Positions 1 to 8,999 of a DNA stretch of 64,000 nucleotides are shown piece by piece. The DNA comes from Paenibacillus sp. E222 (GTDB lineage: Bacteria; Bacillota; Bacilli; Paenibacillales; Paenibacillaceae). The notes under the pieces are model-generated. The model was given only the letters and a program-made list of their open reading frames with translations, did no database searches and was not told the origin of the DNA. The stretch covers positions 1,860,001-1,924,000 of the forward strand of contig NZ_CP058552.1 of assembly GCF_013401555.1 (NCBI RefSeq), in the 5' to 3' direction. The stretch's first letter is position 1. Each line of letters starts with the position of its first letter. The translations under genes were made by a program, and so were the position numbers.

Positions 1-597
1 CTGCAGATGATCGGAGGTATGGTGTACTCGCAGAAGCCGGCAGACAGTTATAAAGTGATTCGTGCATTAAGTGAGATGTTCCGATATATTGTCAGAGCGC
101 CGGATGGACTCGTGCCATTGCAGTCCGAATTGGACCAGCTGGAGCATTATATGCTCATCCAGATGCAGCGTTTTGGCAGCAGACTTGAATATAAACTGGA
201 GATTGAAGGCGTGCTCAGTGACTGCTACATTCCGAAGTTGTCCCTGCAGCCGATTGTGGAGAATGCATTTGTCCATGGTCTGGAGAAAAAGCAGGGAGAG
301 TGGAAATTGAACATTCAAGTTGTCCGACTAGATCATGAGGTAACCATCCGCATTTCCGATAATGGGGTGGGTGTGGATCAAGAGAGGTTGGCCGAGATGC
401 AATCGAGACTGTCCAAGCTGTCCCGGCAAGGAGACAGAGTATGGAGCTCGGGCACCAGCATTGGCCTGGTCAATGCCGCATCACGCATCGTGATGCACTT
501 TGGGCCTGCATACGGTATGAACATGGAGAGTGGGGAAGGACAGGGAACCCGTGTCACTGTTCGAATTCCTTGCCATACAGGAGGCGAGATCACGTGA
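1..597 (+). CDS. Two-component sensor histidine kinase, YesM type (5' end outside window)
   Basis: Only the C-terminal 198 or so residues are present; the frame is open to the first base, so the sensor, HAMP and phospho-accepting His lie upstream of the window. The visible part is the HATPase domain: an N box (QPIVENAFVHG near residue 80 of the visible part), a G1 box (ISDNGVGV) and a glycine-rich G2 region (GTSIGLVNAASRI). The short HATPase preceded by a helix of the kind seen in YesM/LytS-family kinases suggests a membrane kinase of that family. Its stop codon overlaps the GTG start of the next gene (GTGA), so kinase and regulator are translationally coupled. The downstream sugar importer suggests it senses a carbohydrate or its bound transporter protein; the ligand cannot be read from this sequence. 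Confidence 0.9.
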   Translation: MQMIGGMVYSQKPADSYKVIRALSEMFRYIVRAPDGLVPLQSELDQLEHYMLIQMQRFGSRLEYKLEIEGVLSDCYIPKLSLQPIVENAFVHGLEKKQGEWKLNIQVVRLDHEVTIRISDNGVGVDQERLAEMQSRLSKLSRQGDRVWSSGTSIGLVNAASRIVMHFGPAYGMNMESGEGQGTRVTVRIPCHTGGEIT

Positions 598-1694
598 ACA
601 AGGATCATTATAGAGTGCTAATAGTGGACGACGAGCCATGGAACAGAGATATTTTGCGCAATTTGGGCACGTGGGATGAGCTTGGCATGGTGGTAGCAGG
701 TGAGGCAGAGGATGGCGGAGAGGCGATCCGGCTGGTTGAGCAGCATCAGCCCCATATTATCATTACAGATATGCGTATGCCGGGTAAAGATGGCGTGGAA
801 CTGCTCCAGACGCTGAGTGCACAATATCCGCATATCAAAGTGATTGTGGTCAGCGGTTATGATGATTTTAATTATGCGAAACATGCCATTCGCCACCGTG
901 CCGCTGATTATCTGCTCAAGCCGGTGAATCCCGATGAATTGAATAACGTTCTGGCCAAGTGTAAACGTGAATTGGAAAAGACCGAGTCCGGGCCAGAATC
1001 CTGGGAACCTTATCCTTCCGCTTTTTCTGGCGAGTTCTCGCTGTTTCAGCAGCAGGCGCGCTTACGTTTTAACGACTTGAACGTTCAGGGATTGCATGAG
1101 CTGTTCGGGCAGCTGGAGCACCGCCTTGATACCAGTGATATCCGAAGACCGCAACAGCTTGGACGGGTCGCATACGAATTGCAGACGCTGCTGGGCGAGC
1201 TGTGTGTTTCCAACGGCTTATGCGAGCAACCTGTAGCAGCTGTACTCCCGCCGCCAACGGCTCTGGCGTCCATCACATCGGCAGTGGACTGGATATCAGC
1301 GCCTTATTATACTTCGTTGGAGCAGCTGATTGCGCAGCGCAAATTCAAGAACAAGCTGAACCTGGATGAGGTGAAGCAATACATTGAGCAGCACTGCATG
1401 GAGATGATTACACTGGAGCAGCTTGCCCAGATCTTTTTTGTCAGCAAAGAATATCTCAGCAAGGTGTTCAAAAAAGAATACGGCGTGAATGTGACCGACT
1501 ATATTGTCCAGTTACGCATGGCAAGAGCCAGGGAGTGGGTGCTCGATGATCAGATTCCATTCAAACATATTGCCGAGATGACGGGGTATGAGGATGTATC
1601 GTACTTTTATCGGGTATTCAAGAAACACTTCGGGATTTCGCCTGGAGAGATGCGAAAGGGACAACCTCGTAAATCAGATAACAGCCCCAAATAA
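594..1694 (+). CDS. Response regulator, YesN type (receiver plus AraC HTH)
   Basis: A 366-aa partner of the upstream kinase. The N-terminal receiver domain (about residues 6-120) has the acidic pair D12-D13, the phospho-acceptor D59 in ITDMRMPG and the conserved Lys in LLKPVNP. A middle linker of about 120 residues follows, and residues 265-365 form an AraC-type double HTH (LAQIFFVSKEYLSKVFKKEYG, then IAEMTGYEDVSYFYRVFKKH split by a helix). I chose the GTG at 594 because AGGAGG lies 9 bases upstream and the start overlaps the kinase stop; a longer open frame back to 441 only overlaps the kinase. It probably activates the importer genes that follow. Confidence 0.93.
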   Translation: MNKDHYRVLIVDDEPWNRDILRNLGTWDELGMVVAGEAEDGGEAIRLVEQHQPHIIITDMRMPGKDGVELLQTLSAQYPHIKVIVVSGYDDFNYAKHAIRHRAADYLLKPVNPDELNNVLAKCKRELEKTESGPESWEPYPSAFSGEFSLFQQQARLRFNDLNVQGLHELFGQLEHRLDTSDIRRPQQLGRVAYELQTLLGELCVSNGLCEQPVAAVLPPPTALASITSAVDWISAPYYTSLEQLIAQRKFKNKLNLDEVKQYIEQHCMEMITLEQLAQIFFVSKEYLSKVFKKEYGVNVTDYIVQLRMARAREWVLDDQIPFKHIAEMTGYEDVSYFYRVFKKHFGISPGEMRKGQPRKSDNSPK

Positions 1695-1714
1695 TTCGTT
1701 CACAGACAGTTTAC

Positions 1715-1746
1715 TTATTGGATTAAGGTTTAAAATAATCCAATAA
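1715..1746. repeat. 11-bp inverted repeat between regulator and importer
   Basis: TTATTGGATTA and TAATCCAATAA are perfect inverse complements separated by 10 bases. The element sits 20 bases after the regulator stop and about 95 bases before the importer start. It lacks a T-run, so it is a poor terminator; it may be an operator for the AraC-type regulator or an mRNA-processing hairpin. Function is inferred from position only. Confidence 0.45.
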
Positions 1747-1766
1747 ACGAGTCTAATAATGTCCAA

Positions 1767-1795
1767 TGAAGCGCTTTCATTTCGTGATATATAAT
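1767..1795 (+). promoter_or_regulatory. Putative promoter with cre-like element for the sugar importer
   Basis: TATAAT at 1790-1795 is a perfect -10 hexamer. Where a -35 would sit lies TGAAGCGCTTTCA (1767-1779), a cre-like palindrome with one base missing from one arm compared with TGAAAGCGCTTTCA. There is no good -35 hexamer, which would fit an activator-dependent promoter (the YesN-type regulator) with catabolite repression by CcpA. The -10 is clear; the cre call is tentative. Confidence 0.4.
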
Positions 1796-1839
1796 GATCC
1801 TATGAAAGACAAACCAGTTACACCGGGAGGTCATAAGAG

Positions 1840-3120
1840 ATGAAAGTATGGAAAAGCGTAGCAAGTGCGGTACTGGTGAGTGTTCTGCTCGCAGGCTGCG
1901 GTTCCAATGCGGGTACGGATGGTAAGGAAGAGGGAACTGCATCGGGCAGTACGGTGTCCCTCAAAGTATTCATTGCACAGCCGCGGCTGAAAGAACATTA
2001 CGATAAATATATAGAACAGTTCAAAGCCAAGGAGAAAGCCGAAAAGAATATTGAGGTCAACGTACAACTGGAGATGCCGCCAGCAGATAATGCGCCGCAG
2101 ATTCTGAAAACACGACTTGCCTCCAATGATGCACCGGACGTGTTCGCACTTCATGCGGTCAATGAAATCCCACCGTTCAGCAAAGCAGGTTATCTGGAAG
2201 ACCTGTCGGGTCAGCCTTTTGTCGATAAATTATTGGATTCCGTTAAGCCTTCCGTAACAGATGCGTCGGGCAAAGTCGTGGCCGTTCCTTTGGAAACGTT
2301 ATCTTGGGGATACCTGTACAATAAGGATATTTTCAAAGAGCAGGGGCTAGAGGTTCCAACCACTTTGACGGAAATGAAAGCAGTCGTGGAAAAGCTGAAA
2401 GCAGCCAACATCACACCGTTTGAACTTTCGTACAAAGAGGCCTGGATTCCGCAACTGTTCTTGCCACTTACCGTAGGTGCACTGACTCAGTCAGAGCATA
2501 AAGACTTCTTGGATAAGATGAATCAGGATCAAGGTTCCTTCTCGGATATGAAAGCCTTGTTCGACATCTTCGATCTCGTCAATGCCAATGGAACGGAGAA
2601 AGCGCTTGAAGTGGGCGGCGATGATGGTTCAGCAGCCTTTGCAACAGGCAAAGCAGCAATGTGGATTCAAGGACCTTGGTTCGCGGAAACCATCCTGAAG
2701 TCCAATCCGGATATCAACTTCGGCGTAGCTCCACTGCCGATCAATGACAACCCGGATGATACCAAAATCAACCTGAGCACATCGACTTCACTGGCGGTAT
2801 CTTCCTCCAGCAAAAACAAAGAAGTGGCGCTCGACTTCGTAAACTATATTCTCGATGACAAGGATTCAAGTGCATTCTACGAAGCACTGAAATTCAATCC
2901 GGTTGCCAAAATTCATGACTTCAAAAGTTTCCCTTGGGTAGACGATGCCCTGAAATATGTGAATGAAGGCAAAGCGTATCAAGATCCATCCATTCCTCAA
3001 GCGGTTAAAGATGAATCAGGCAAAGCGCTGCAAGGTTACTACTCCGGACAACTGAACCAGCAGCAGGTGATCGATGCGCTCGACAAGGCGTGGAAATCCT
3101 ACAACAAAGTCAACAAGTAA
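1840..3120 (+). CDS. Carbohydrate ABC transporter, solute-binding lipoprotein
   Basis: A 426-aa extracellular binding protein of the family-1 sugar-binding type. A lipoprotein signal peptide ends in the lipobox LLAGC (Cys20), followed by a Gly/Ser/Thr linker. The rest has the bilobed pattern of MalE-like proteins, including a GKAAMWIQGPW segment typical of the family near residue 270. GGGAGG upstream of the ATG supports the start. Two permease genes follow; no ATPase gene is present, which is common for such importers because a shared MsmX-like ATPase encoded elsewhere energises them. The sugar cannot be named from the sequence. Confidence 0.93.
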   Translation: MKVWKSVASAVLVSVLLAGCGSNAGTDGKEEGTASGSTVSLKVFIAQPRLKEHYDKYIEQFKAKEKAEKNIEVNVQLEMPPADNAPQILKTRLASNDAPDVFALHAVNEIPPFSKAGYLEDLSGQPFVDKLLDSVKPSVTDASGKVVAVPLETLSWGYLYNKDIFKEQGLEVPTTLTEMKAVVEKLKAANITPFELSYKEAWIPQLFLPLTVGALTQSEHKDFLDKMNQDQGSFSDMKALFDIFDLVNANGTEKALEVGGDDGSAAFATGKAAMWIQGPWFAETILKSNPDINFGVAPLPINDNPDDTKINLSTSTSLAVSSSSKNKEVALDFVNYILDDKDSSAFYEALKFNPVAKIHDFKSFPWVDDALKYVNEGKAYQDPSIPQAVKDESGKALQGYYSGQLNQQQVIDALDKAWKSYNKVNK

Positions 3121-3198
3121 GCAGATGAAACGGCTGGCAGAACGGTCTTCGTTCCCCCGTTTCCGCGAGTCTGCTTATAGTGAAAAGGGGGAGAACCA

Positions 3199-4083
3199 AT
3201 GGCTACGAATGTATTCAAGAAGTATCTGTCGCTGCTAGCGTTCACTGCGCCTGCCTTTGTCATCTATGCGATTTTCCTGCTGTATCCCACATTTAGCGGT
3301 TTGTTCTACAGCTTGACGGACTGGAATGGTCTGAACCGGGATTACAGTTTTATCGGTCTGGGAAACTTCGTGGAGCTGTTCAAGGAAGATCCCGACTTTC
3401 TGAATTCCCTGTGGTTCACGTTAAAATATGTGGTGTTTATGCTGATTCTGCAAAATGGAATTGCCTTGCTGCTCGCCGTGTTCATTGAGACACGGACGCG
3501 CAGCAAGGGGTTATTCCGGACCCTGTTTTTCATGCCGAACATGATCAGTACGATCATCAGCGCCTTTATGTGGACGTTCATCTTCTCCCAGGTGCTGCCG
3601 CAGCTGGCCGAGAAGTTGGCGGTCTCTTTTTTGGACCAACAGTGGCTGGGTGATCCGAAATTTTCATTCTACTCCATCCTGATCGTATCGCTCTGGAATG
3701 GTGTGGGGTATATGATGATCATCTATCTGGCAGCACTCCAGGGTGTGCCGAAGAGTCTGAAGGAAGCGGCTGTTATTGATGGAGCCAATGCGTTCCAGGT
3801 ACTTCGTAATGTCGTATTGCCGATGATTACTCATGCCGTGACGATCTGTTTCTTCCTGACACTGAACGGTGCTTTCAAAGTATTCGAAGTTGTGTACGGT
3901 CTGACAGGTGGCGGTCCAGGCAGAGCCACTCAGGTGATTACGATGAATATTTATGAAGAGGCATTCTCCAACAATTTTAGATACGGATATGCCAGTGCCA
4001 AGTCGGTTGTGTTATTCGTCATCGTGCTCATCTTCACACTCATTCAGATTACGGTGATGAAGAAGAAAGAGGTGGAAGCATGA
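3199..4083 (+). CDS. Carbohydrate ABC transporter permease (MalF type)
   Basis: A 294-aa inner permease subunit with six predicted membrane helices beginning at about residue 8. The EAA loop that docks the ATPase is visible as KEAAVIDGANAFQVLRNVVLP near residue 190. AAAGGGGGAG just upstream supports the ATG start. Its end overlaps the next permease by four bases (ATGA), so the two subunits are co-translated as a heterodimer with the neighbouring MalG-type protein. It presumably carries the same substrate as the upstream lipoprotein. Confidence 0.93.
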   Translation: MATNVFKKYLSLLAFTAPAFVIYAIFLLYPTFSGLFYSLTDWNGLNRDYSFIGLGNFVELFKEDPDFLNSLWFTLKYVVFMLILQNGIALLLAVFIETRTRSKGLFRTLFFMPNMISTIISAFMWTFIFSQVLPQLAEKLAVSFLDQQWLGDPKFSFYSILIVSLWNGVGYMMIIYLAALQGVPKSLKEAAVIDGANAFQVLRNVVLPMITHAVTICFFLTLNGAFKVFEVVYGLTGGGPGRATQVITMNIYEEAFSNNFRYGYASAKSVVLFVIVLIFTLIQITVMKKKEVEA

Positions 4084-4907
4084 GGATGCAACGAATTAAC
4101 AGCTACCTGATTCGACTGCTGCTGGTGCTGGGCTCCCTCGTCGCAATGCTGCCAATCTACATGGCGATTGTGAACTCATTCAAAACACAAGGCGAAATGT
4201 TCCAGTCTTTTATAGCTCTCCCAACAACCTTTCATTGGGAAAACTATTCGGATGCGTTTAACAAAATCAACCTGCTGGGCAGCTCATTGAACTCGGCGAT
4301 TGTATCCTTCCTGGGGATTGGCGGTATTGTATTCTGCGCTTCATTGGCCGGATACAAGCTGTCGCGTACTTCAGGCAGATTGAGCAACCTGATCTTCTTC
4401 CTGTTCGTGGCATCCATGCTCGTTCCTTTTCACTCGATCATGATTCCACTGACACGGGTTGCCAAAGGACTTCACGTCCAAGGAAGCACATACGGATTGG
4501 CTCTGATCTATATCGGACTTGGTGTGAACATGGCGATCTTCCTGTATCACGGGTTTGTTAAGTCCATCCCGCGTGAATTGGAAGAGTCGGCACAGATGGA
4601 TGGATGTAATGAGTTCCAGACGTTCTTCCAGATCATCTTCCCATTGTTGCTGCCAATTACGGTCACCATCGCCATCTTGGACTTCTTATGGATCTGGAAT
4701 GACTTCCTGCTGCCACTGCTCATGCTGACGGATGTGAATCGTTATACGCTGATTCTGTCCACGAACATGCTGTTTGGCGAGTACAATAAGGAATGGCCGT
4801 TGATCCTGTCCTCTCTGGTACTGACTGCGATTCCGGTGGTTCTCATCTATGCGTTCTTCCAAAAGTTCATCATGGAGGGTATTGCAGAAGGTGCGGTAAA
4901 AGGATAA
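4080..4907 (+). CDS. Carbohydrate ABC transporter permease (MalG type)
   Basis: A 275-aa permease with about six membrane helices and the EAA loop ELEESAQMDGCNEFQTFF near residue 165. It completes the kinase, regulator, binding protein, permease, permease locus, and is followed by an intrinsic terminator. The C-terminal end (KFIMEGIAEGAVKG) matches the usual MalG-family ending, so the gene is intact. Confidence 0.93.
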   Translation: MRMQRINSYLIRLLLVLGSLVAMLPIYMAIVNSFKTQGEMFQSFIALPTTFHWENYSDAFNKINLLGSSLNSAIVSFLGIGGIVFCASLAGYKLSRTSGRLSNLIFFLFVASMLVPFHSIMIPLTRVAKGLHVQGSTYGLALIYIGLGVNMAIFLYHGFVKSIPRELEESAQMDGCNEFQTFFQIIFPLLLPITVTIAILDFLWIWNDFLLPLLMLTDVNRYTLILSTNMLFGEYNKEWPLILSSLVLTAIPVVLIYAFFQKFIMEGIAEGAVKG

Positions 4908-4971
4908 AGGAAATCTGTCTGCGATCTAGACGAGACGTATCTGTCTTATTAATAACAAAACATGAAAGAGC

Positions 4972-5018
4972 CGCCTTGATCTGAGGGATGATATTCCTTC
5001 CGGTCAAGGCGTTTTTTT
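4972..5018 (+). terminator. Intrinsic terminator after the sugar importer operon
   Basis: CGCCTTGA pairs perfectly with TCAAGGCG, followed by seven T residues. It lies about 65 bases after the last permease stop and just before the convergent regulator's end, so it may serve both directions. Confidence 0.85.
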
Positions 5019-5021
5019 ATT

Positions 5022-6509
5022 TCATGATGACATTAGCTTCTTGACTGCCTGTGCCAGCAAGTGAAGACCACGCTCCATCTCATCCGGTGAAGCATAGGCA
5101 TAGGACAGACGAATGTGCTCTGCATCCAGGCGGTCATAGAGATAACCCGGATGAATCAGCACATGATTCTCCAGACAGGCATGGAACAGTTCGCGAATGG
5201 ATAGAGGACTGGCGGTAAATCGGAGCCAGATATAAAAGCCTCCGGCAGGTATGCTCCACTCGGCGAGTTCACCGAAATTGCGTTGCAGAAGCTCAAGCAT
5301 AAAGTCCCTGCGTCTGCGCAGTTCTGGCCGCAGGCGATCCATATGCTGCTTGTGGTATCCATCGGCAAACCAGAGTGCAGCAGCCTCCTGAGCGAGGGAG
5401 CTGGTGCCATAATCCGTCTGCATCTTGATGTCTGCGAGGCGACGGATGACCGGCTCCGGCCCAACCAGCCAGCCGAGGCGCAGACCTGGGCTGACCGCCT
5501 TGGACAAGGTGCCCATGTGCAGCACCCTTCCTTCTTTATCACGCGCCTTCAGCGATGGCGGCGGGGGCTCGTCCAGCCACAGGTCGCTGTAGGCGGCATC
5601 CTCCAATATGGAGATGCCGGTGTTCCGCGCTGTGGCGAGCAGTTCTTCCCGGCGGCTGTCACTCATGACGGAGCCGGTAGGATTGTGGAAGCTCGGAATC
5701 GTATAGAGCAGCGAGATGCTGTCCCTGTTTGCATTGTTCTGTACGGCATCTTCCAGACGCGGAGTGTGTAATCCTTGGGCATCCATCGGAATGCCACTCA
5801 TTTTCAATCCGGCGGATTGGAAGGCATGAATGGAATACAGATAAGACGGTTTCTCCAGCAGGACTGCCGATCCGCGGGGCAGAAGCCCAACTGAAATAAG
5901 ATGCAGTGCCTGGAGAGAGCCGGATACGATCAGAATGGAGTCAGGGGAGGCTTGGATGCCTCTTGCTTGCAAGTAAACGGACAAAGCCTGACGGAGCTCC
6001 AGACTACCCTGAGGTTCGAGGTAGTTTAGTGTACGAGAACGACTGGATAGAGCATGGAGGATGTCGTTAAAAGCCTCCTGGGGCATCAGCTCAGGCGCAA
6101 GCTCACCTGTACCAAGCCTGATGATGCCTGGCTGGAACTCAGCCCGGTTAATCTGCTGTACCTCTGGCAGATTGGGGTAATACCAGCCTTCTTCTATGGC
6201 TTCCTCCCAGTTGGGTAGGGCTCCGTGAGCCAGCGCATGCCAGCCAGAGCCACAGACATATGTTCCGCCGCCATGTCTGCCTTCAATCATCCCTGAGGCG
6301 GCCAGGTTTTCCAGCGCAGTAACCAGCGTGCTGCGATTCACACCCATGGTTTGAGCCAATGTCCGTTGTGAAGGAAGCCGATATCCAGCTGTCCATTCGC
6401 CGGCAGTAATTTTCTCGCTGATATAGACTTCAATCTGTCGGTACAGAGGTAGGGAATGGGAGGGGTCCGGCTTCCAGCTGCCCCCCTGTCGAGAATCAGA
6501 ACGATTCAT
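5022..6509 (-). CDS. MocR-family regulator (GntR HTH fused to PLP aminotransferase domain)
   Basis: A 495-aa protein with an N-terminal GntR winged helix (about residues 15-85; LPSQRTLAQTMGVNRSTL) joined to a fold-type-I aminotransferase domain. The PLP-lysine motif is seen as TLSKAVSPGLRLGW, and DAAYSDLW carries the usual cofactor-contacting Asp and Tyr. The start at 6509 is chosen for AAAGGAGG 11 bases upstream; an open frame reaches 6572 but has no ribosome site. MocR proteins use the PLP domain as an effector sensor rather than as an enzyme. It is divergent from a LysE-type exporter, a common pairing in which the regulator controls the exporter; this target is an inference. Confidence 0.92.
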   Translation of the reverse strand: MNRSDSRQGGSWKPDPSHSLPLYRQIEVYISEKITAGEWTAGYRLPSQRTLAQTMGVNRSTLVTALENLAASGMIEGRHGGGTYVCGSGWHALAHGALPNWEEAIEEGWYYPNLPEVQQINRAEFQPGIIRLGTGELAPELMPQEAFNDILHALSSRSRTLNYLEPQGSLELRQALSVYLQARGIQASPDSILIVSGSLQALHLISVGLLPRGSAVLLEKPSYLYSIHAFQSAGLKMSGIPMDAQGLHTPRLEDAVQNNANRDSISLLYTIPSFHNPTGSVMSDSRREELLATARNTGISILEDAAYSDLWLDEPPPPSLKARDKEGRVLHMGTLSKAVSPGLRLGWLVGPEPVIRRLADIKMQTDYGTSSLAQEAAALWFADGYHKQHMDRLRPELRRRRDFMLELLQRNFGELAEWSIPAGGFYIWLRFTASPLSIRELFHACLENHVLIHPGYLYDRLDAEHIRLSYAYASPDEMERGLHLLAQAVKKLMSS

Positions 6510-6666
6510 GGGCAGTTTTGCCTCCTTTATAGAATGATTGATGGGATTTACGTTTCCTCTTATTTTGAACACTATATCATTTGGTTGGGTCCAGTGCCAT
6601 CCAAGTGGTTGGTTACGCCTGATGTTATCTCTACTACTATGGAGACATATCTAAGGGGGATGAACG

Positions 6667-7275
6667 ATGGGGGTAATTATTCACGCGGCAGTGCTGGCAT
6701 TTGGCCTGATTTTGCCACTCGGTGTACAAAATGTGTTTATTTTTAATCAGGGCATGAGTCAGCGAAGTTATGCACGGGCGCTGCCAGCGATAGTAACCGC
6801 AGGACTCAGTGATACGTTGTTGATTGGAGCAGCCGTCGGAGGGGTGTCCCTCATTTTACTGCAATGGCCGGTGCTGGCGAATGTATTGTATGCAGGAGGG
6901 AGTGTGTTTTTGCTCTATATGGCATGGAGCATTTGGAAGTCTTCCGAGCCTGCGAATAGTTCAGCAGCAGTGCTGTCTGCGGGAAGACAGATCGCCTTTG
7001 CTGCTTCCGTTTCCTTACTTAACCCACATGCCCTGCTGGACACGGTAGCCGTAATCGGCACCAGTTCACTTCAATACGAGGGGGTGGCACGCTTTTATTT
7101 TGCAATAACGGCGGCAGTGGTATCATGGGTATGGTTTCTGGGACTGGCAGGTGCAGGCAGGCTAGTAGGTAGAACAGATCGTACAGGCCGGATCAGTATT
7201 TTCTTCAATCGATTGTCTGCTGTAGTCATGGTCGGAATGGCAGGCATGATGCTGTGGAAGCTGATCGTATCGTAA
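6667..7275 (+). CDS. LysE/ArgO-family amino acid exporter
   Basis: A 202-aa membrane protein with about six hydrophobic segments, of normal length for the LysE family. The N-terminal LPLGVQNVFIFNQG motif is the family signature (PxGxQN) and SLLNPHALLDT is the second conserved stretch with an invariant NPHA. AAGGGGG lies just upstream of the ATG. It likely exports basic or other amino acids and is probably controlled by the divergent MocR-type gene. The exact substrate is not readable. Confidence 0.92.
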   Translation: MGVIIHAAVLAFGLILPLGVQNVFIFNQGMSQRSYARALPAIVTAGLSDTLLIGAAVGGVSLILLQWPVLANVLYAGGSVFLLYMAWSIWKSSEPANSSAAVLSAGRQIAFAASVSLLNPHALLDTVAVIGTSSLQYEGVARFYFAITAAVVSWVWFLGLAGAGRLVGRTDRTGRISIFFNRLSAVVMVGMAGMMLWKLIVS

Positions 7276-7326
7276 AAATAGAAAAGAATGAGGCTGTCTC
7301 AGAAGGAATTCTGCCTCGCTCCAAGC

Positions 7327-7505
7327 GCTAACGAACCTACCGTACCTTAAAAGGCGGATCATCAACGTTTGCAAGATTTAACGAACCTCCGTAACGCTAT
7401 TTCGTCATAACACGTTGTCAAAACCTAAAAATCGACGAAATAACGTCTCTGTGATTCGTTAGATCTCAGATCTGGGCCAATGGAAGCGAATAGCGTGTCT
7501 CAGGT
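7327..7505. repeat. Dispersed intergenic repeat, copy A (two direct plus two inverted units)
   Basis: Units begin CTAACGAACC (7328) and TTAACGAACC (7378), followed by CCGTAACGCTATTTCGTC in the second. Two further units are in the opposite orientation: GACGAAATAACG...ATTCGTTAG (7434-7462) and GAATAGCGTGTCTCAGGTTC (7488-7506). Read in the same sense the four share TAACGAAYC, then CA/GA-rich bases, then ACGCTATTTCG. The same architecture recurs at 22160-22365. This looks like a REP/BIME-like or miniature element; whether it is mobile or a folded RNA is unknown. Confidence 0.6.
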
Positions 7506-7530
7506 TCATTCAAACAAAATAACACGAACA

Positions 7531-7571
7531 AGGGATGTCCCTGTCATATTCATGACTTATGGGACATCCCT
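7531..7571 (-). terminator. Hairpin terminator of the soluble chemoreceptor gene
   Basis: AGGGATGTCCC and GGGACATCCCT form a perfect 11-bp stem, with an inner GTCAT/ATGAC stem in the loop. On the minus strand it is followed by a T-rich run, so it fits termination of the gene ending at 7622; it could also act on read-through from the exporter gene. Confidence 0.7.
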
Positions 7572-7621
7572 ATTGTTTATATGCTGGCCTTATAGTTAAT
7601 GCGCCAAATGAGTATTCTATC

Positions 7622-8458
7622 TTATTCTGCCTGCAATAGCATGGATTCAATGAAAGACTTGAGATCCTTGGATGCGTTGTTCAGTTGATCAATCACCTCG
7701 CTGAACTCGGTGACGAGTTCGGCCTGCTGGTTGCTGGATTGGGCGATGGAGGTAATCTCCTGTTCCATCTGACGAATGGAATGCTGTACTTCCTTCAAGG
7801 AGCGTTCAATGTTCACCGTAGCTTCTTTGGTTCCGGTGGATAATTTGCGTACTTCGGTAGCCACGACGCCAAAGCCAGCTCCTGCTTCTCCTGCTCGAGC
7901 CGCTTCAATGGCAGCATTCAGACCTAGCAGGTTCGTCTGCTCCGAAATTTCACGAATGAATGAAGCCACTTTGGTGACTTCACTGGAATTTTGCACAGCC
8001 ATCCGTGTGTTGTCCAAAATCTGTGAAGATGAAGCGGTCAGTTGCTGGGACTGAGCAGCTACGGTCTGAACCATATCGGTTAACTTACCGCTGATTTCCC
8101 CGATCAATTCGGTGAAGTGCTCCAGTTTTTCCTCGTTTTTGAGTGAAAATCCAATGGCCAATGCGCCTACGATCTGGCCTGCCTCATCGCGAAGCGGGGT
8201 AGCCGCCGAGTTAATGGGAGTCCCGTAGTGATGCGCTTCAATACGATTGGCTGAAGTCTCACCATGCATAAGTGCCCGGCGTAGTGTAGGATCTTCAAGC
8301 GAGATCGGATCTCCAGCCTTGATACCCAGATCAAGATCTTCGCTCCGTACGTAATACCGGAACTGCTCCATATCGGTAACGGCAATCATCAAATCATTTT
8401 CCTTGAGCATGATTTTAAAATACGGGCTTGCTGCAACAAGTGCTTCAACAATATTCAA
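7622..8458 (-). CDS. Soluble methyl-accepting chemotaxis protein (YfmS-like)
   Basis: About 278 aa and without membrane segments, so a cytoplasmic chemoreceptor. Residues 1-110 form a small PAS/Cache-like sensor ([21 protein letters not shown] at its end), and the C-terminal half is the coiled-coil signalling domain with the CheA/CheW-binding tip [21 protein letters not shown]. Length and layout match soluble receptors such as B. subtilis YfmS. The longest frame starts with TTG at 8467, but AGGAG abuts it directly; the TTG at 8458 has AGGAG nine bases upstream and is preferred. The ligand is unknown. Confidence 0.9.
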   Translation of the reverse strand: MNIVEALVAASPYFKIMLKENDLMIAVTDMEQFRYYVRSEDLDLGIKAGDPISLEDPTLRRALMHGETSANRIEAHHYGTPINSAATPLRDEAGQIVGALAIGFSLKNEEKLEHFTELIGEISGKLTDMVQTVAAQSQQLTASSSQILDNTRMAVQNSSEVTKVASFIREISEQTNLLGLNAAIEAARAGEAGAGFGVVATEVRKLSTGTKEATVNIERSLKEVQHSIRQMEQEITSIAQSSNQQAELVTEFSEVIDQLNNASKDLKSFIESMLLQAE

Positions 8459-8999
8459 TTGGATCAACTCCTATATATGTGTGCGTATGATCGTGATGTA
8501 TTGTATATTCATCGTCAGAATTGCGGGATTCTTGAAGGCCTGAAGTGGGCATATGGCAGATTAATTTTATTTTAATCTTGGAATCAGGAATGCTATATAA
8601 GTTCAACTAATGAATATTACACAGGTACTCCGATGACAGAACAACCTTCCGATCGCTGTTATCCCCAGATTTTTTTTGGATTTCCTTTTCCAAAGGGGAA
8701 AATCCGGGGATAAGTGTATGCTTCCGATGTAGCTTTCTTTCAGAAAGCTTTTAGGCGAACGCTTCGCTTCTTCAGGTTATTTCTGTCCTCTCCGTTATAG
8801 TGTAATGTTTAGTTGAACAAGTACAGAAAAAAGATAAATACATAATCCAAAAAGCTGCTGAAGACAGAACATCCTCAGCAGCTTTTTGTACAACAATGAT
8901 TGTTACAATCATGAAGTAAATCGAAATTTTATATTCTTTATTTCTTCCTGCTCTGATGCATTTAAATGATGAGCAGGTACCCGCCAGATCACGCTTTGC
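8459..8999. other. Intergenic stretch between chemoreceptor and moaA
   Basis: I see no gene. It holds a terminator-like hairpin for moaA (8849-8887), a second perfect hairpin AGCTTTCT-TTC-AGAAAGCT at 8731-8749 followed by only four T, and a T-rich segment near 8670-8700. The promoter of the chemoreceptor gene must lie in the low-coordinate part, but no convincing hexamer pair was found. Confidence 0.6.
8849..8887 (-). terminator. Intrinsic terminator downstream of moaA
   Basis: AAAAAGCTGCTGA and TCAGCAGCTTTTT make a perfect 13-bp stem; both sides end in runs of A or T, so it can stop transcription in both directions. It lies 113 bases after the moaA stop. Confidence 0.85.

Larger units (their letters stand above)
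7276..7621. other. Intergenic stretch holding repeat copy A and a terminator
   Basis: No gene is seen. The stretch contains the four-unit inverted repeat described separately (7327-7505) and a strong hairpin (7531-7571) at the end of the convergent chemoreceptor gene. Confidence 0.7.

Noticed and set aside
441..593. N-terminal extension of the YesN-type regulator frame
   Set aside because: It overlaps the kinase gene and has no ribosome site; GTG 594 has AGGAGG and starts the receiver domain properly.
8731..8752. Hairpin AGCTTTCT/AGAAAGCT as a terminator
   Set aside because: Only four T follow, and no gene ends nearby on the plus strand; left as a structural note.
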